64,000 nucleotides of DNA from Adiantum capillus-veneris (lineage: Eukaryota > Streptophyta > Polypodiopsida > Polypodiales > Pteridaceae): contig CM043963.1 in the NCBI GenBank assembly GCA_014529385.2, positions 5,431,501 to 5,495,500 on the forward strand, given 5' to 3'. The notes under the pieces were generated by a model that was given only the letters and a program-made list of their open reading frames with translations, was not told the DNA's origin and made no database searches. This document shows, one piece after another, positions 32,201 through 43,317 of the stretch. How positions within the stretch are numbered: position 1 is the stretch's first letter; each line of letters opens with the position of its first letter. The position numbers were made by a program, and so were the translations under genes.

Positions 32201-33366
32201 CAGGTTTGTTTTCCATCATTAAGTTTTGAATTTTGGTACCAATTTTGGGTGCAAAGTCTCAAGTTTAGAACTAATATTTTCAACCAAAACATGGGTCTTA
32301 TTGGTGAAGGTCGTGAAGAGATTTTAGAGGAGAGCCCAAGTGAGAAGCTCTTGGTTGCTATCATGGATGGTGGTGACATAGAAGTGTACTCAAAGGCATA
32401 TGAAATAGTCAATCCTTTGTTTGATCTTACAGTTATTCTAGATAAGTTGAAGGACTTTCTGTCAAAGGAATTCAAAAAGTTTGAAGAGGCAGTTGAGGGT
32501 AAGTGTTTGGTGTTGGATGGCAAGACTTATTGTCATCTAGCTGAATTTACTACCAACTCAATTGAGAAAGGCAAAGTAACAAGGAGATTAGGAAGATTTT
32601 CTAAGAAGACTTCATTTATTTGTCCACCGACCATTTCTTGTCATGTACATTCAAAGCGTTGCAACCTTGTTCCAAACGAAGTTGCCTTTCTTTTATTTTT
32701 GTTCCTTAAAGTTGATATGCAAGGAAAAGGTGATGAAGTGAAAGATACAAACAAAGAGGGAACAAATACAAATGTTTCCACAGTCCTGCAGCTTGAGAAA
32801 AGTGAATTTCTAGAGGAGGAGGAAATGGATGCTGCAGCTGAGGAGCAGGAGAGTTCAAATTTTGATGTGGCTCAATTTAGAGCTAGTATTATCATTGATG
32901 AGCCCATAGAGGAGGTAGAGGTATCTGAGACCTTCCTTACTGTTCCAAACATTCCCTAAATCTATATCAATGGAAAAGAGTATATCCCGCTCCATCATAT
33001 TCAATGTTTGCTTAATATCGAGGACAACTGTATTGCAACCATTTTTGAAACTTCTGAGGTGGCCAAAGTTTTCATTGACATAGAAGAAGAGTCAAAAGAG
33101 GAGTTTTTGGTGCTTGATCTACAGACATCCGATAAATTATTTCTTCCTGCTCCTCATTCACTTGCTCAATGCATGAAAAGAGTGGAAGAGGAGAAACCTA
33201 CTCTCAAAGATGAGGATTTTGAAAAGAGACTTGTTGAGCTTGGCATCCAATCTTTGGCAGGGACTTTAAGTTAAAGGAAGTTGAAAAGGATGTTGACATA
33301 AGAGAGATGACTAGATCATGCAATCTACTTCAAGAAAAAGTCATTGCTGAGGATGAGTTGCAAAAG

Positions 33367-33455
33367 GTAGATTCGGTTTCACCTTTATCTCCCTTCCTAA
33401 AATCTTCCTTTTTTTTCAAGTTTGCTTTAATTACTCATTACTTCTTGTTTTGTAG
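33367..33455 (+). other. Intron of the unknown gene, 89 bp
   Basis: Donor AAG|GTAGAT, T-rich body, acceptor TTGTTTTGTAG|AT. Both flanks are open in the same frame after removal (phase 0). Length and T-richness are typical of plant introns. Confidence 0.7.
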
Positions 33456-33781
33456 ATTGAACTCCTTGACAAAGACAATTTTCTTGGAAGAGCTAAAGTC
33501 TCGAGAGGGAAAGCAATAGAGGGCACTTCAAGAAGGGATGCCTCCTCTCTCATTCACTACATGCCTACGTTGGATAGTGCAACCTTCTGTGCTTTTCACA
33601 TGCAATATTCTGAAGATCTTGAGTTGCCAATATTTGCCCTGAAGATATTGTCATGGTTTTTGGGGTATACTCCCCTTCAAATCAATGCAAACAAGATCAT
33701 GCTACTTGAGAGAGATGCAATACTTAGAATATTTGGGTATGCTCCAGGATTCAATGCCTCAAGAGCAGGATACTTTCTTTG

Positions 33782-33786
33782 CTACT
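33782..33786 (+). repeat. Target-site duplication of element H, left copy
   Basis: CTACT immediately precedes the LTR TGTTAG at 33787, and CTACT (56791-56795) immediately follows the LTR end CCAACA at 56790. A perfect 5-bp duplication confirms the boundaries of H. Confidence 0.93.
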
Positions 33787-34719
33787 TGTTAGAAGCTGGA
33801 CACACCCTACGGAAAATGACTGCTCGACAGATTATTATTTTTTGTAATTATTCATTTATTGAGGAAACCCGACATTTTACCTTTGTAAATATTGGGGCTT
33901 ACAGAAGTTTCCAGATTGTATCCCAGTTTTGACACTTAGATTGAGTAGATGGTTAAATTGGAACATTAGGGTTTGAGAATTGTAAGGTATTTATACCACT
34001 TTTTGACCTTAATGAAAAACCATTTTTTTTTCATTTTAAAAAGTTTTGAAGTCTATGAGTGAGCGTACTGTGTACGAGAAAGAGTGAGAGCTTCATCTTG
34101 ACGCTACACGCGCACCGGTGGTCGGAATCAAGTGCGGAGAAGTGCAACCTGTTGCCCCTGAAGAGAGCTACGTGCCAATACCTACATTGCGCGCGTACGG
34201 TCCGGTTTTGCGAGCTCCATCTACGAGCTTCATTTGGTGATTTGGTGAGCATACGTTGTTTGATTTTGCATTGCAGCATATCCACGCATTCGCATTGAGT
34301 AGAGCTACACATTAGGCACTTTAGTTCTCGAAAACGGCGACATGCAAATTTCGGCTAGACATCCTACATGATTTTTCACCAGGTGTTTTGGGTTGGGATT
34401 TTGGATCATAGACCTTAGGGAGAGTGACCTATTGGTGTTAGTAGGGTCTCCTTCAAGTTCTATGGTGTTTCGAGATTGTTTGATGGGTATTCGGCTCTAA
34501 AAAGCGTTGTAGGAAGTTTCCTCTTATACACTCCTGAAGGCTGTAGCTTAGACATTGGGTAGAGACCTCTGTGGGAATTAGTTAGGAGTCAGTCGAGTGT
34601 AGGTTGACACCCTATGCTTGCTTCCACGTGCTTGTGGGTCGAGCTTCGTCCTTAGCTGACAAATCTTGTTAGGTGAGTTCTCGCTGTGCTGACGTCCATC
34701 GCGGCGTATCCGTCCAACA
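33787..34719 (+). mobile_element. 5' LTR of element H, 933 bp
   Basis: TGTTAGAAGCTGGACACACC to CGTCCAACA. Matches 55876-56790. An 18-base segment (TTTTGTAATTATTCATTT, near 33838-33860) is present only here. A half-site of the element's palindrome, AGACATCCTACATG, lies at 34357-34370. A possible core promoter is the TATTTATACC at about 33988. Confidence 0.92.
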
Positions 34720-34720
34720 T

Positions 34721-34738
34721 TGGCGCCGCTGTCGGGGA
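34721..34738 (+). other. Primer-binding site of H, tRNA-Asp type
   Basis: TGGCGCCGCTGTCGGGGA starts one base after the LTR end. The canonical site complementary to the 3' end of plant tRNA-Asp, used by Athila/Tat elements, differs at only two positions (TGGCGCCGTTGCCGGGGA). This gives the lineage assignment independent support. Confidence 0.85.
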
Positions 34739-34739
34739 C

Positions 34740-36503
34740 AAAAACCTTAGGTAGGTGACTGAGACTAGTCCTTGAGGATTGGGATTCTTTGGCTTGCCAA
34801 GAGTCTCGTTTTACATTTAGATAGTATTAGAGGGTGGAGGACTCCCTAGGTCTTAGAGGGAGTCTAGGGAGCGTGTGTCTGGCCTAGATCCTTCGATTTT
34901 GGTAGACTTAGGTAGTTTTTAGTTAAGTTGTGGTGTAGAGAGTAGGAGTTGGAGTGGTAGAAGCGGTGAGAGGAGAGCTTGAGAGTCCGGAGAGGCCAGG
35001 AAGCAACCAAAACACCTTTATCACCATTGCACATGAGGAGTAGGAGTAGAGTAAGTAGGACATCATGATTCAGGATCTAGAGAACTTCATGCATGTATAC
35101 TTGCTTGTTAGATTCATCACAAGGTTGTAAAAGACATAAAAGTGTGTTTGAAAGCTGAAGTGAAGTCCAAAAGTTACTGTGAGTGTTTCTGATAGAGCTG
35201 CAGAGCATTAGGAGCATTTCTATCAGGAAAAAAATTAATTTTAAGCCAGGAGACATCCTACGTGCCTACAGGCTAATCTGGTGGGAATTTTGGAAGTTTG
35301 AGTTGACCAGTGTGTTCAGAAGGTAGGTTTTACCCTATTTTCACATGGAAAGTGGAAATTTGACCATATCTTGACAGGATAAGGCCAGATAGACTGAAAT
35401 TGCCAGACATCCTACCCAAATTGTGCCAAGGCATTATTTTAAGACCAAAATCATAGGATGACTGCATGAGCATGATCTGCATGATATATTGAGTGACTGA
35501 GAGAGGTTTCATCTCATTTGGGTGAGAAAATTGGGTTCTAAGCAGATTTTAGCACTTTTGACTGAAAAAGGCTAGAAAAGTTAAAATTGGGGACTTTTGA
35601 AATCCAAACCAAAATCTAAGCATACCACTGGGTTGCTGACATCAAGGGGAAGCTGTGGGTCAAGTCTGGGGTCAAACAGACCAAAGAGACATCTTACGCG
35701 TAGGATGTCATCTGTGTGATTTTGCACTCCAAACCTAATTTTGAGCATACCAAAGTGATCAGCACCTCAAGAGGAGTCTGTGATTTGCATTTGAATCCAT
35801 TTTGAGCAAAGAGACATGCTACGCATAGAATGTCTAAAGCAAGAAATTGAAGCGAGATACTGAGTGTAGGCCTAGCTTGAGGCAAGCCTCCTAGTCAATT
35901 TTGGTCCAAATTGGAGTTGATTTAACTGATCAGACCAGCAGCAGGCTGCCAAAATAGATTTCTGATCCATTGACTAGCTTATAGGTGTCCAAATCAAAAA
36001 GTAAAAACAGCTGTGGACTCAGCACATCAAGGGTAATCCAAAGAGAAAAATTCTAGGCAAAACAGAGCACGATACATCCTACGTGTAGGATGTCTACTAG
36101 GGCTTAGTGAAGAGAAAATTTGACTGATCTTATACAGAGAAGTTCCATTTGACTTAAGGGTTCCAGAACTTCTTTCAGAAGTGAATTTGGACCTTGTTTG
36201 ACCTTTTGACGGAGCAAAGACATAATTAAGACTTTCCAAGTAAATTGACCAACATCCGAGGGAAGTACAGTTTCAGATTAGCAGACTTATTCCAGAACAT
36301 CAGCAGTGTATAAAATACAGTAGTGGTTGAGGTTAACTCTCTAGTTATACCAATCATTACTAAAATCACCTTTAGCGGTTAGATGCTTTGATTCGATTGC
36401 CGAAATTAAACGCTTGTGTACAGGTATATTCAACAGCAAAGCAAGAAGATGTGCGGATACTGATCCTTTGCCAGGTGAGTGGTTGGATTTGTAATAAATT
36501 GCA
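34740..36503 (+). other. 5' leader of H, non-coding, with palindrome copies
   Basis: 1.76 kb without a convincing frame. It holds palindromes built on the half-site AGACATCCTACG followed by its complement: 35687-35710, 35812-35835 (diverged) and 36072-36095. Single half-sites lie at 35251-35264 and 35405-35415. Between them are loosely similar stretches (for example repeated ATTTTGAGC / CCAAAT..GAC wording). Likely roles are RNA packaging or a protein-binding array; neither can be shown here. Confidence 0.75.
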
Positions 36504-37622
36504 TTGCTAAGTTTGATGAATTTAAAATTAGGAAGATACATTTTTAGAGACCAAAAGGTGGCAGGTGAGCAAGGTAGCTTAGTGTCCACCGAGGAGAGTG
36601 TAACTCAGGCAAGGCAAGATTCACTAGCACCGATTATTGAGGAGGGTAGTGATACTAACACTTCATCAATTAAATCCTTCTTCATGATGGGTAGTCAACA
36701 GCCAGGAGGTTTCACCTATGACGGACCAATTCCAGGAGGAAGCACCTCCCTAAATCCTTTGAATGATTCCAAGTTCACTGTGATCTTCTTAGAAGGAACA
36801 AACTCGAGGGGAGCCCTAGTTTATTCCGATTATCGAGGACGCAAGTGTATTTGTATTGAAGAAAGGCCGGCTCAGAGACTCGAGATAATTCGAGTCTATG
36901 ACGATGGAGATAGATTGCGAGACGAAAAAGGGAACCACTATCTGATAGTTAGTAACCCTGAGGATTACAACAGATATGGAGACAACGTGGCAAAGGGGAA
37001 AATGGTTTCACAAACTCAAGAACCACCTCCAAACATTGATCGACATGGAGCAATTTTTATGTATGATAAGAAAACAACCAGGGTCTCAACCTATAATGAG
37101 AATGTGGGAATTTACAAACATGAGAGCGAGGGAATAGTCTCTTACTTTCGTTGCAAAGAACCATACCCAACCGAGTTAAGCAAAGACAAGGTTCTTTACT
37201 TATTATGTATGATAAGAAAACAACCAGGGTCTCAACCTATAATGAGAATATGGGAATTTACAAACATGAGAGCGAGGGAATAGTCTCTTACTTTCGTTGC
37301 AAAGAACCATACCCAACCGAGTTAAGCAAAGACAAGGTTCTTTACTTATTCTCTTATGAAATTGCTATGGGTAAGGATATCGTTTTTGTTGATAGGTACG
37401 GGCGCGAGTACCAACGTGTTCTCCCAGAGGAGGTAGAAAAGGCAACAGTTCTAGGAGCATCAACATATGCCCCCGATGAAGTGCCAAGAGCCACCTACAC
37501 CCCTAGCAAGTCGACAAATCCCTTCTCAGAGGAGTATGACGCGACCTCACATTCTACCCGACCGCAGACATTCAACAACCAAAACCAACCAGCAACCCAA
37601 CCATCATTGCAGGCATGGCTTT
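36504..37622 (+). pseudogene. gag: N-terminal Gag region of element H
   Basis: Frame 36504-37283, with a likely true start at the MMGSQQPGG segment near 36681. It contains FTVIFLEGTNSRGALVYSDY, a basic segment, and the GNHYLIVSNPEDYNRYGDNV segment. A 146-bp tandem duplication (37059-37204 repeated at 37205-37350, nearly identical) shifts the frame; the original continues in 37280-37622 (DIVFVDRYGREYQRVLPEE). I do not recognise the domain; position before the conserved capsid segment marks it as gag or a gag extension. It is interrupted by the copia element at 37623. Confidence 0.6.
37059..37350 (+). repeat. 146-bp tandem duplication in H gag
   Basis: ATGTATGATAAGAAAACAAC starts at 37059 and again at 37205, with near-perfect identity through both units (one G/A difference seen). 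Since 146 is not a multiple of three, it breaks the reading frame. Its freshness compared with the LTR divergence implies it arose after insertion. Confidence 0.9.
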
Positions 37623-37813
37623 TGAAGGGGATCGTGGAGCACCACAGACGGAGAGTGAGAGAGAGAGAAGGAGACACACACACGATGTGGGTGGGGAGAC
37701 TGTGAAGTGGCAGCTCCCCCTATACAGTATACTCACTATAAGTATAGAGTAACAGTGGGCGGGCGCCCATGACCTGGGCGACTGGTCAAGGCACATAGGC
37801 CTTAACCCCAACA
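37623..37813 (-). mobile_element. 3' LTR of copia element I
   Basis: In minus orientation TGTTGGGGTTAAGGCC to ATCCCCTTCA. Contains a GTGGGCGGGCGCCC stretch (complement GGGCGCCCGCCCAC) shared with the LTR of copia element L at 61694-61877, and a symmetrical TATACAGTATACTCACTATA region. Differs from the 5' LTR at a few bases only. Confidence 0.9.
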
Positions 37814-37888
37814 ACCTCCCACTTAAAGGACAATGTGCCTTTAAGCAAGATCTACTAGTGTACAACTAATAGAAGGTGAGATATTCTC

Positions 37889-38422
37889 TCAACCTATGCC
37901 CACTGACTCTCGATGAGCTAGTGCATCCGGCTCTACTGATAGACAAACATCCTGCTGCGGAAGCCATACAGAGCTAGCTCCAAGCTCTGCAAAGAGTCTA
38001 CAAGAGCTCATGCACTCCTGCAAGTATCGGTCCAATACCTGCAAACCTCCCCTATGCTCTATGCCGAGATCAGTCATCGAACAACTAATCAACCCTGCTG
38101 CAAATGCTCCCACTGCAGCTGCTATGTCGGGCCTCGAGATCAACATCTTGTACATGAGGACACTGAACGTTGATGCAACCCTAGCAACCTCTGCCACCTC
38201 CAACTCAGAATTCAACTCATGGCAATCTTGTCCCCTATCATAGAGACCATGGCACTCTGACTCCGAGCTCTGGAGTGACTCCTCGTGCCCACCACATATC
38301 ACATGTGTACCAAGAGTATCCATCTGTCCTGAATCTGCATCAAGCTCTGGCATAAGCATATTAAGAAATGACTCCATAATAGTCGACATCTTAGCATCCA
38401 TGCGAGTCATCTCTGTCATCAC
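37889..38422 (-). pseudogene. 3' internal frame of copia element I, mostly unrecognised
   Basis: 177-codon frame. One short segment, LMYKMLISRPDIAAAVGAFA, resembles the LMY...RPDIA..VG block near the end of copia RT, but the blocks that should follow (ILRYLKGT, DADYAG) are absent. The rest (Met/Asp/Glu-rich start, Cys/His pairs) is not recognised. Probably a rearranged pol remnant. Confidence 0.4.
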
Positions 38423-38450
38423 CTCTGATGACTCATCCTGCTGTGACTCA

Positions 38451-39194
38451 CTAGAGGTCCCGCTCTACCTGTGCATCCGTAGACGCAACCTGTATAACAA
38501 GGTCACTGCTCTGTACTCCATGCAAAGCATCCTGCAACCCACAAGCAAAAGAGACTCTCCTGCTCTCTCGCTCTCTACCTGGCTGCATGATCACAGAGAC
38601 AACACCGTCTCTCGCGTGATCCACATGCAATGGGTAACCTGTACCACTCCTGGCACCTCTCGCAATCACTAGCGAACCCAAATGCATCACAAAATCTTGC
38701 TCTCGTAGCGAAATCTGACATCCACAATCTCTAAGCTGACCAATCGAGATCAAACTCACTGTCAAATCTGGTACATAGCGCACATGTCGTAACAAGTAAG
38801 ATGCACCACTCGGTAATGACAGTCTCACATCTCCTGCACCTGCTATCACATACACCGATCCATCGGTCAAACGTACACTGCCAAGCATCCCGCTAGAATA
38901 GCTACAAAACCATTCACGATGTGGCGTGATATGAAACATAGCATCTGCGTCTAGCAACCACTGCGAAGGGAGTGCACTATCCACATGTATAGCATCTCGT
39001 GCATAGCTCGAGGTAAAAGTGACATCCCCGTCACTAGTATACTCCGACACTACATCTGCATCAACTGTCAAAGCAACTGAGTCCATGGCATCACTACATA
39101 CTTCTCTGAGACTGCCATGTCTCCTACGATGTCGCATACGACGAAAACAATGCCTTCTAACGTGTCCAGAATGACCACAATACCAACATGTCAC
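38451..39194 (-). pseudogene. gag-pro: Copia gag zinc knuckle, protease and pre-integrase (element I)
   Basis: 248-codon frame starting with the knuckle CWYCGHSGHVRRHC. The protease segment reads WLLDADAMFHITPHREWF: copia D-S/T-G appears as DAD, so the catalytic triad is altered. Next come GDVRLSLPSGASYLLRHVRY and VPDLTVSLISIGQL, the strongly conserved end of copia protease, then RSGTGYPLHVD of the pre-integrase domain. The continuing region does not reach an integrase core. Confidence 0.83.
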
Positions 39195-39548
39195 CTATCG
39201 GCATGCTCGTGAATGTACATGCCTCACAGGAGTCCGTGATGACTCAGATCTATCATACATATCATGTAATCTGCGCCAAAGTGCTCTCAAAGTAGTCTCA
39301 TACATAACAAGAGCATATACAGATTCCGCAAGGTGCAAAGAGAGCGTAGATAGTGCCATCTCCTCTAGCTCCTGTCACTGATCGTCAGACATGTTTGAAG
39401 GTCTACCTGCATCACCACTCAATGGTCGATGCAACCCTCGCTGTGTCAATGCATCAAGCATACACTCTCTCCATGCCGCAAAGTCTGACCCATCAAACAT
39501 GCGCATCTGTGAGAGGTCACAATCTGATCGATCACCCGTCTCTGCCAT
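39195..39548 (-). pseudogene. gag: Gag N-terminus of copia element I
   Basis: From ATG at 39548: MAETGDRSDCDLSQMRMFDG, SDFAAWRECMLDALTQRGLH, a short Gag of the copia UBN2 type (the F.G..F..W...M...L pattern). After a stop near 39375 the gag helices continue (LWRRLHDMYD) toward the zinc knuckle at 39190. Gag is therefore nearly complete but interrupted. Confidence 0.7.
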
Positions 39549-41177
39549 GAGCACAATGTAGGAAACTAGAAAGCAAAACCACCTCACCAACAACACCTGA
39601 AAACTGTCTACCAATATGGCCAGAAACACAATGTAAAACCTGTGAGACACACTCCAAAATAGAGCTCCCGCAATGTCAATACAAGCCTCGTATGCTCTAG
39701 TATCACATTGCAATCTGTGAGCTAGTCACCAAGCTCACACTGTGCGGTATCGATGCATACACACGCACAAATCTCCCACCTGCAGAGAACACCGCACGCA
39801 AATTCTGAGTGCAACCCGCAATCTCTACCTAGATCGCATAAATGATGCGCATAAAACTCCTGGGAAAATTTCGCCAGAGTTTCGACGCACAATGGCTATC
39901 AACAAAAAATAACCATTGTCTTGCAAGCTCAATACAATGAGCAATGAATGCGCATCAAACTACACTCAACATACATGCATAAGCTCTGCAAAACTATGGC
40001 AAACAATGCTCGAGATCACAAGACTCTCCCACCCGAGAGCAAACCACTGTCTCAAGCAAAGAAAGATACACAACTCCTCACTCTTGCGAGAGTGGATACA
40101 AAAACACAAATCTGTGTACAAACTGACAAAACCTGTCAAAGTGAGAGTAAACACTCGATCACAAACTATGGCGAGAATCTAGGAAAAATCCGATAGAATT
40201 TCCCCTGAAAACTGAGCAAAAAACTCAAGTACAATCTCTACCATAAACCATAACACTACTCAATGCCAATGAGTAGAATGCCAAAATGGCTTCACATTTT
40301 CACATACAATGGCAATCCGCACTCAACGTACATCAATGGAGTGACCGCGCATAAGCAAGCGCCAAAAGATTTGCAATCCGGAAACTTGATCAATGCGAAA
40401 ACAATGCTCTCAAGAGAGCTAACTGGCACTTGAAAGTGCTCGCCAAAATGCATATATAATGGGCATCAACCATGCGCCATAACCATATGCAAACCATTCG
40501 CAAAGACCATGAATCCAAGCACAAAATCACTGCCAAAGTATCTTGTGAAAATCAGTGAAAGAAGCTCCACCTGTGTGCTCCAAAAACCTGCGTCTCTCAA
40601 GAGACCGCTTCGGTGGTGTGTAAACGCCTCCGTACTTCATTGCCCAAGTCTACCAAAAACCCCTCAAACCACAAGCTTAACACAAGCTGCAATTGTATCT
40701 TCAGCTCAGAATTTATGCACTCAACTTCAAGCATCTCCCGTGCTTCCAAAAGTGCATCAAACTCGCACACAATGCGACAACAGAAAATATGGAATTTCTG
40801 TATACAGTCAGTTTGAGCTGAATATTAGCAAAACGGTGAGGAATTTGCAAAAAGTTTCTTCTGCAAAGTTGTAGACCACGTCGAAACGGATGGGCAGCAC
40901 AGATAGAATTCTCAGATCTGCATTCTACAAGGAGAAAAACGAATCTGAAAACTGTGCTGCTGCGCACACAGTTTTAGGGCAGCACCTTCACTTACACACA
41001 ATCTTCCACACTCCTTTCTGAGCTTCCACAAGAGCATACATCACTCTCAACTGAGCTCACAAGCTCCCATTGCATTCTCACAAAGCTTCCAAGCTTTCTT
41101 AATCTCTCTACCGTCGAGAGCGAGCGAGCTATCGCCTCGAAGCTCTCAAAGCCGTCGTGCTCTCCGCGGTCACCATA
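39549..41177 (-). other. Long 5' leader of copia element I
   Basis: 1.6 kb between primer site and gag without a conserved frame. Rich in GCAAAA/CTCTCAAG/CATGC words and near-repeats (for example the GCGCATAAAA stretch at 39848 and the GCGCATAAGC stretch at 40345). Unusually long for a copia leader; no coding evidence. Confidence 0.55.
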
Positions 41178-41189
41178 GCTCTGATACCA
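41178..41189 (-). other. Primer-binding site, initiator tRNA-Met, copia element I
   Basis: TGGTATCAGAGC on the minus strand, two bases inside the 5' LTR edge at 41192. It fixes element orientation. Confidence 0.92.
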
Positions 41190-41191
41190 AT

Positions 41192-41382
41192 TGAAGGGGA
41201 TCGGGGAGCACCACATACGGAGAGTGTGTGAGAGAGAAGGAGACACACACACGATGTGGGTGGGAAGACTGTGAAGTGGCAGCTCCCCCTATACAGTATA
41301 CTCACTATAAGTATAGGGTAACAGTGGGCGGGAGCCCATGACCTGGGCGACCGGTCAAGGCACATAGGCCTTAACCCCAACA
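41192..41382 (-). mobile_element. 5' LTR of copia element I, 191 bp
   Basis: Same length and nearly the same sequence as 37623-37813, with the primer site next to it. The low LTR divergence suggests a more recent insertion than H. Confidence 0.9.
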
Positions 41383-43317
41383 GCTTCGACAGACTGCAAC
41401 ATTAGAACAAGACCGAAATTGAGATGGTTATCAAGCTGCACGAGGGCTAAGGGATTCACAAGAACCACCACTCTATTCACGGTATCAAGGAGAGAGTAAG
41501 CCAAAGACTCAAGGGTCAACAAAGCCTGGAAGACCACCCATAGAACGAGTTCGAAGAGATGAACCATCTCTTGCAAGAACTGTTAGAAATTACGACTTAG
41601 GAGCACCGTTGGGAGAGGAACCAGCCTACTATCGAAGGCCAGCAGAGGTATATAGATTGGGATGAGGAGATCCAATGATGAGATTTGTAGACCATCGTAG
41701 AATTAGACCTTCTTAAGTGCAAAAATAAGTAAACAAGAAATCATAGGAAACAGGGATCCTAGAGATCATGTAGCAGCCTTTGTGCGTGTAATTAGAGTTG
41801 AAGAGGTGTTAGACTTCCCTACCCAATTTGCAGGGTTTAGACTAACCCTAGAGGATGACGCTGCTACTTGGTTCAACTCTGTGGAGAGTAGAGACTTTGA
41901 GTCTATGGAGGAGGTGTTTGACGAGTTTATCGAGGAATTCTCACAAAGGGGGATAGCTCATAATACAGTCTCACAAATCCATAAATTCAAACAGAAAGAC
42001 GGAGAATCTGTGCAAAAGGCAGCCCTACGACTAAAAAGATATGTTAAGTTCTGCCCTATGGAAGAACTGCCAACTCAGTCCAGACTTATGCTTATATTTA
42101 TCCAAGGGCTAAGGAATGCAGATCTCTAGAAGGACTTACATATGAAGAGGAGCACGACGTTAAATGAGTTAACTAAATAGGCTCTTTACCTTGTAGACAA
42201 TTGTGCGGTTTACAAAGAGGGTGAGTTCAAGGATCTTGACGACGATTCATCCTCACAACAAAGTGGAAGCAAGTCTTCTAAGACAACACCAAAAGGAGAA
42301 GTAGCTGTAAACCAGGAGCATCTTGTAGAAGAAGTGCTAAAAAATATTAACTTGTACGCCAAACCTCAGGCTAAACAGCCCAAGTGGTGTGCTATTGAAC
42401 AAAAATGGACAAACCATGGGACGGAGGAATGTTATTATAACAAGGGATATGTGAGAGAGAGACCTTATGCTCCCCAAGCTTAGGTAGCATCTCCTTAAAT
42501 TCCACCAATGCCTAGGTATCAAGCAGGCAACCTACCAGGACCTGTAGGTGTAGAAAGACCACAACCAGTGTTGGGGCAACAACCACCCCTACCAGGATTA
42601 CGACCAGTTGGCATAAGATACACACCAATCGTAACCAAATCAGAAGAGAAGGCTTTGGTGCCTATGCATGCATATTATGAAGATCCCAATGGATATGCTG
42701 CAAATCCTGCCTATTATCCACCAGAAGAACCCTCAACACCAGAACCATGGAGCATGATAGGAGGTGCATGACCACCAATAGCTGCACATGCAACAGGAGA
42801 AGGAAGATATAGCTTGGATGAACGAACATTGTTGTTCATAGCCAACGGAGGCATGGGCGGGCAGAGACATGCATACCAACAAAGAGGAGGTCAAGGAGCA
42901 CCTCAATAGCCTAAAGGACCTTGCTACAAGTGTGGCGGAGACCATTGGCTAAGAGTCTGTCCTCATGATGAAATCATTAGAGTTAACGCATATTGCTCCG
43001 AGTGTGGAGTTACTCATTTGATTCTTCATTGCCCTAAGAACCTGAGCAAAGGAGACAAAACCACCTTGAACATACTGGAAGCAGTGCCTTCCAGTGGAGG
43101 GTCAGAAAACGAGACAATAATACCTATTCAGGCAGTGACACGAGCCCAAGCTCAAAGAATGACGAACGAACCCATAATTGAAGAGCCAAAAACCGATGCC
43201 ACAAGTTCAGAAACGAAAAATCAAAGAAGCACTTGGAAAGCTAGAAAGGCGCGTATGAAGGCCAGGAAAGAACGAGAGCAAACTGCTCTATCCGAGGAGT
43301 TAAAACACAAAGGATAG
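41383..43317 (+). pseudogene. gag: Capsid and zinc knuckles of element H Gag
   Basis: Frame 41782-42129 is a clear retrotransposon gag domain: FPTQFAGFRLTLEDDAATWF, EVFDEFIEEFSQRGIAHNTV, and LMLIFIQGLRNADL. It continues past TAG at 42127 and 42178 and TAA/TAG/TGA stops near 42490, 42769 and 42907, most explained by one C-to-T change each. A Pro/Gln-rich segment (42508-42771) precedes two zinc knuckles, CYKCGGDHWLRVCP and CSECGVTHLILHCP (about 42920-43030). A final basic segment (43200-43300) ends in a one-base frameshift. Confidence 0.85.

Larger units (their letters stand above)
32249..33786 (+). pseudogene. Unknown protein gene, split by giant element H
   Basis: A frame of 237 codons from ATG 32249 (or 32291) is followed, after a TAA at 32957, in the same frame by more coding sequence to about 33262. 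There a one-base shift brings in KEVEKDVDIREMTRSC. An 89-bp GT-AG intron (33367-33455) is in phase 0 and its removal joins open frames exactly. The protein is acidic in the middle (EEEEMDAAAEEQE) and unrecognised. Coding sequence is cut at 33786 by element H and resumes after the target duplication at 56791, ending with TGA at 56912-56914. The insertion thus hit an exon. It could be host or the ORF1 of a DNA transposon. Confidence 0.65.
37623..41382 (-). mobile_element. Non-autonomous Ty1/copia element I, 3.76 kb, nested in H
   Basis: Two 191-bp direct LTRs (37623-37813 and 41192-41382) bound an internal region with the primer site at the right, so transcription is on the minus strand. Flanks GCTTT (37618-37622) and GCTTC (41383-41387) are a target duplication with one change. 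The internal region has gag zinc knuckle, protease and pre-integrase sequence but no recognisable integrase core or RT palm, so it relies on helpers. It splits H gag. Confidence 0.9.

Noticed and set aside
34031-34312. Open frames on both strands inside the H LTRs (34031-34312 and 56103-56498)
   Set aside because: They lie in LTR sequence, differ between the two LTR copies and have no recognisable content.
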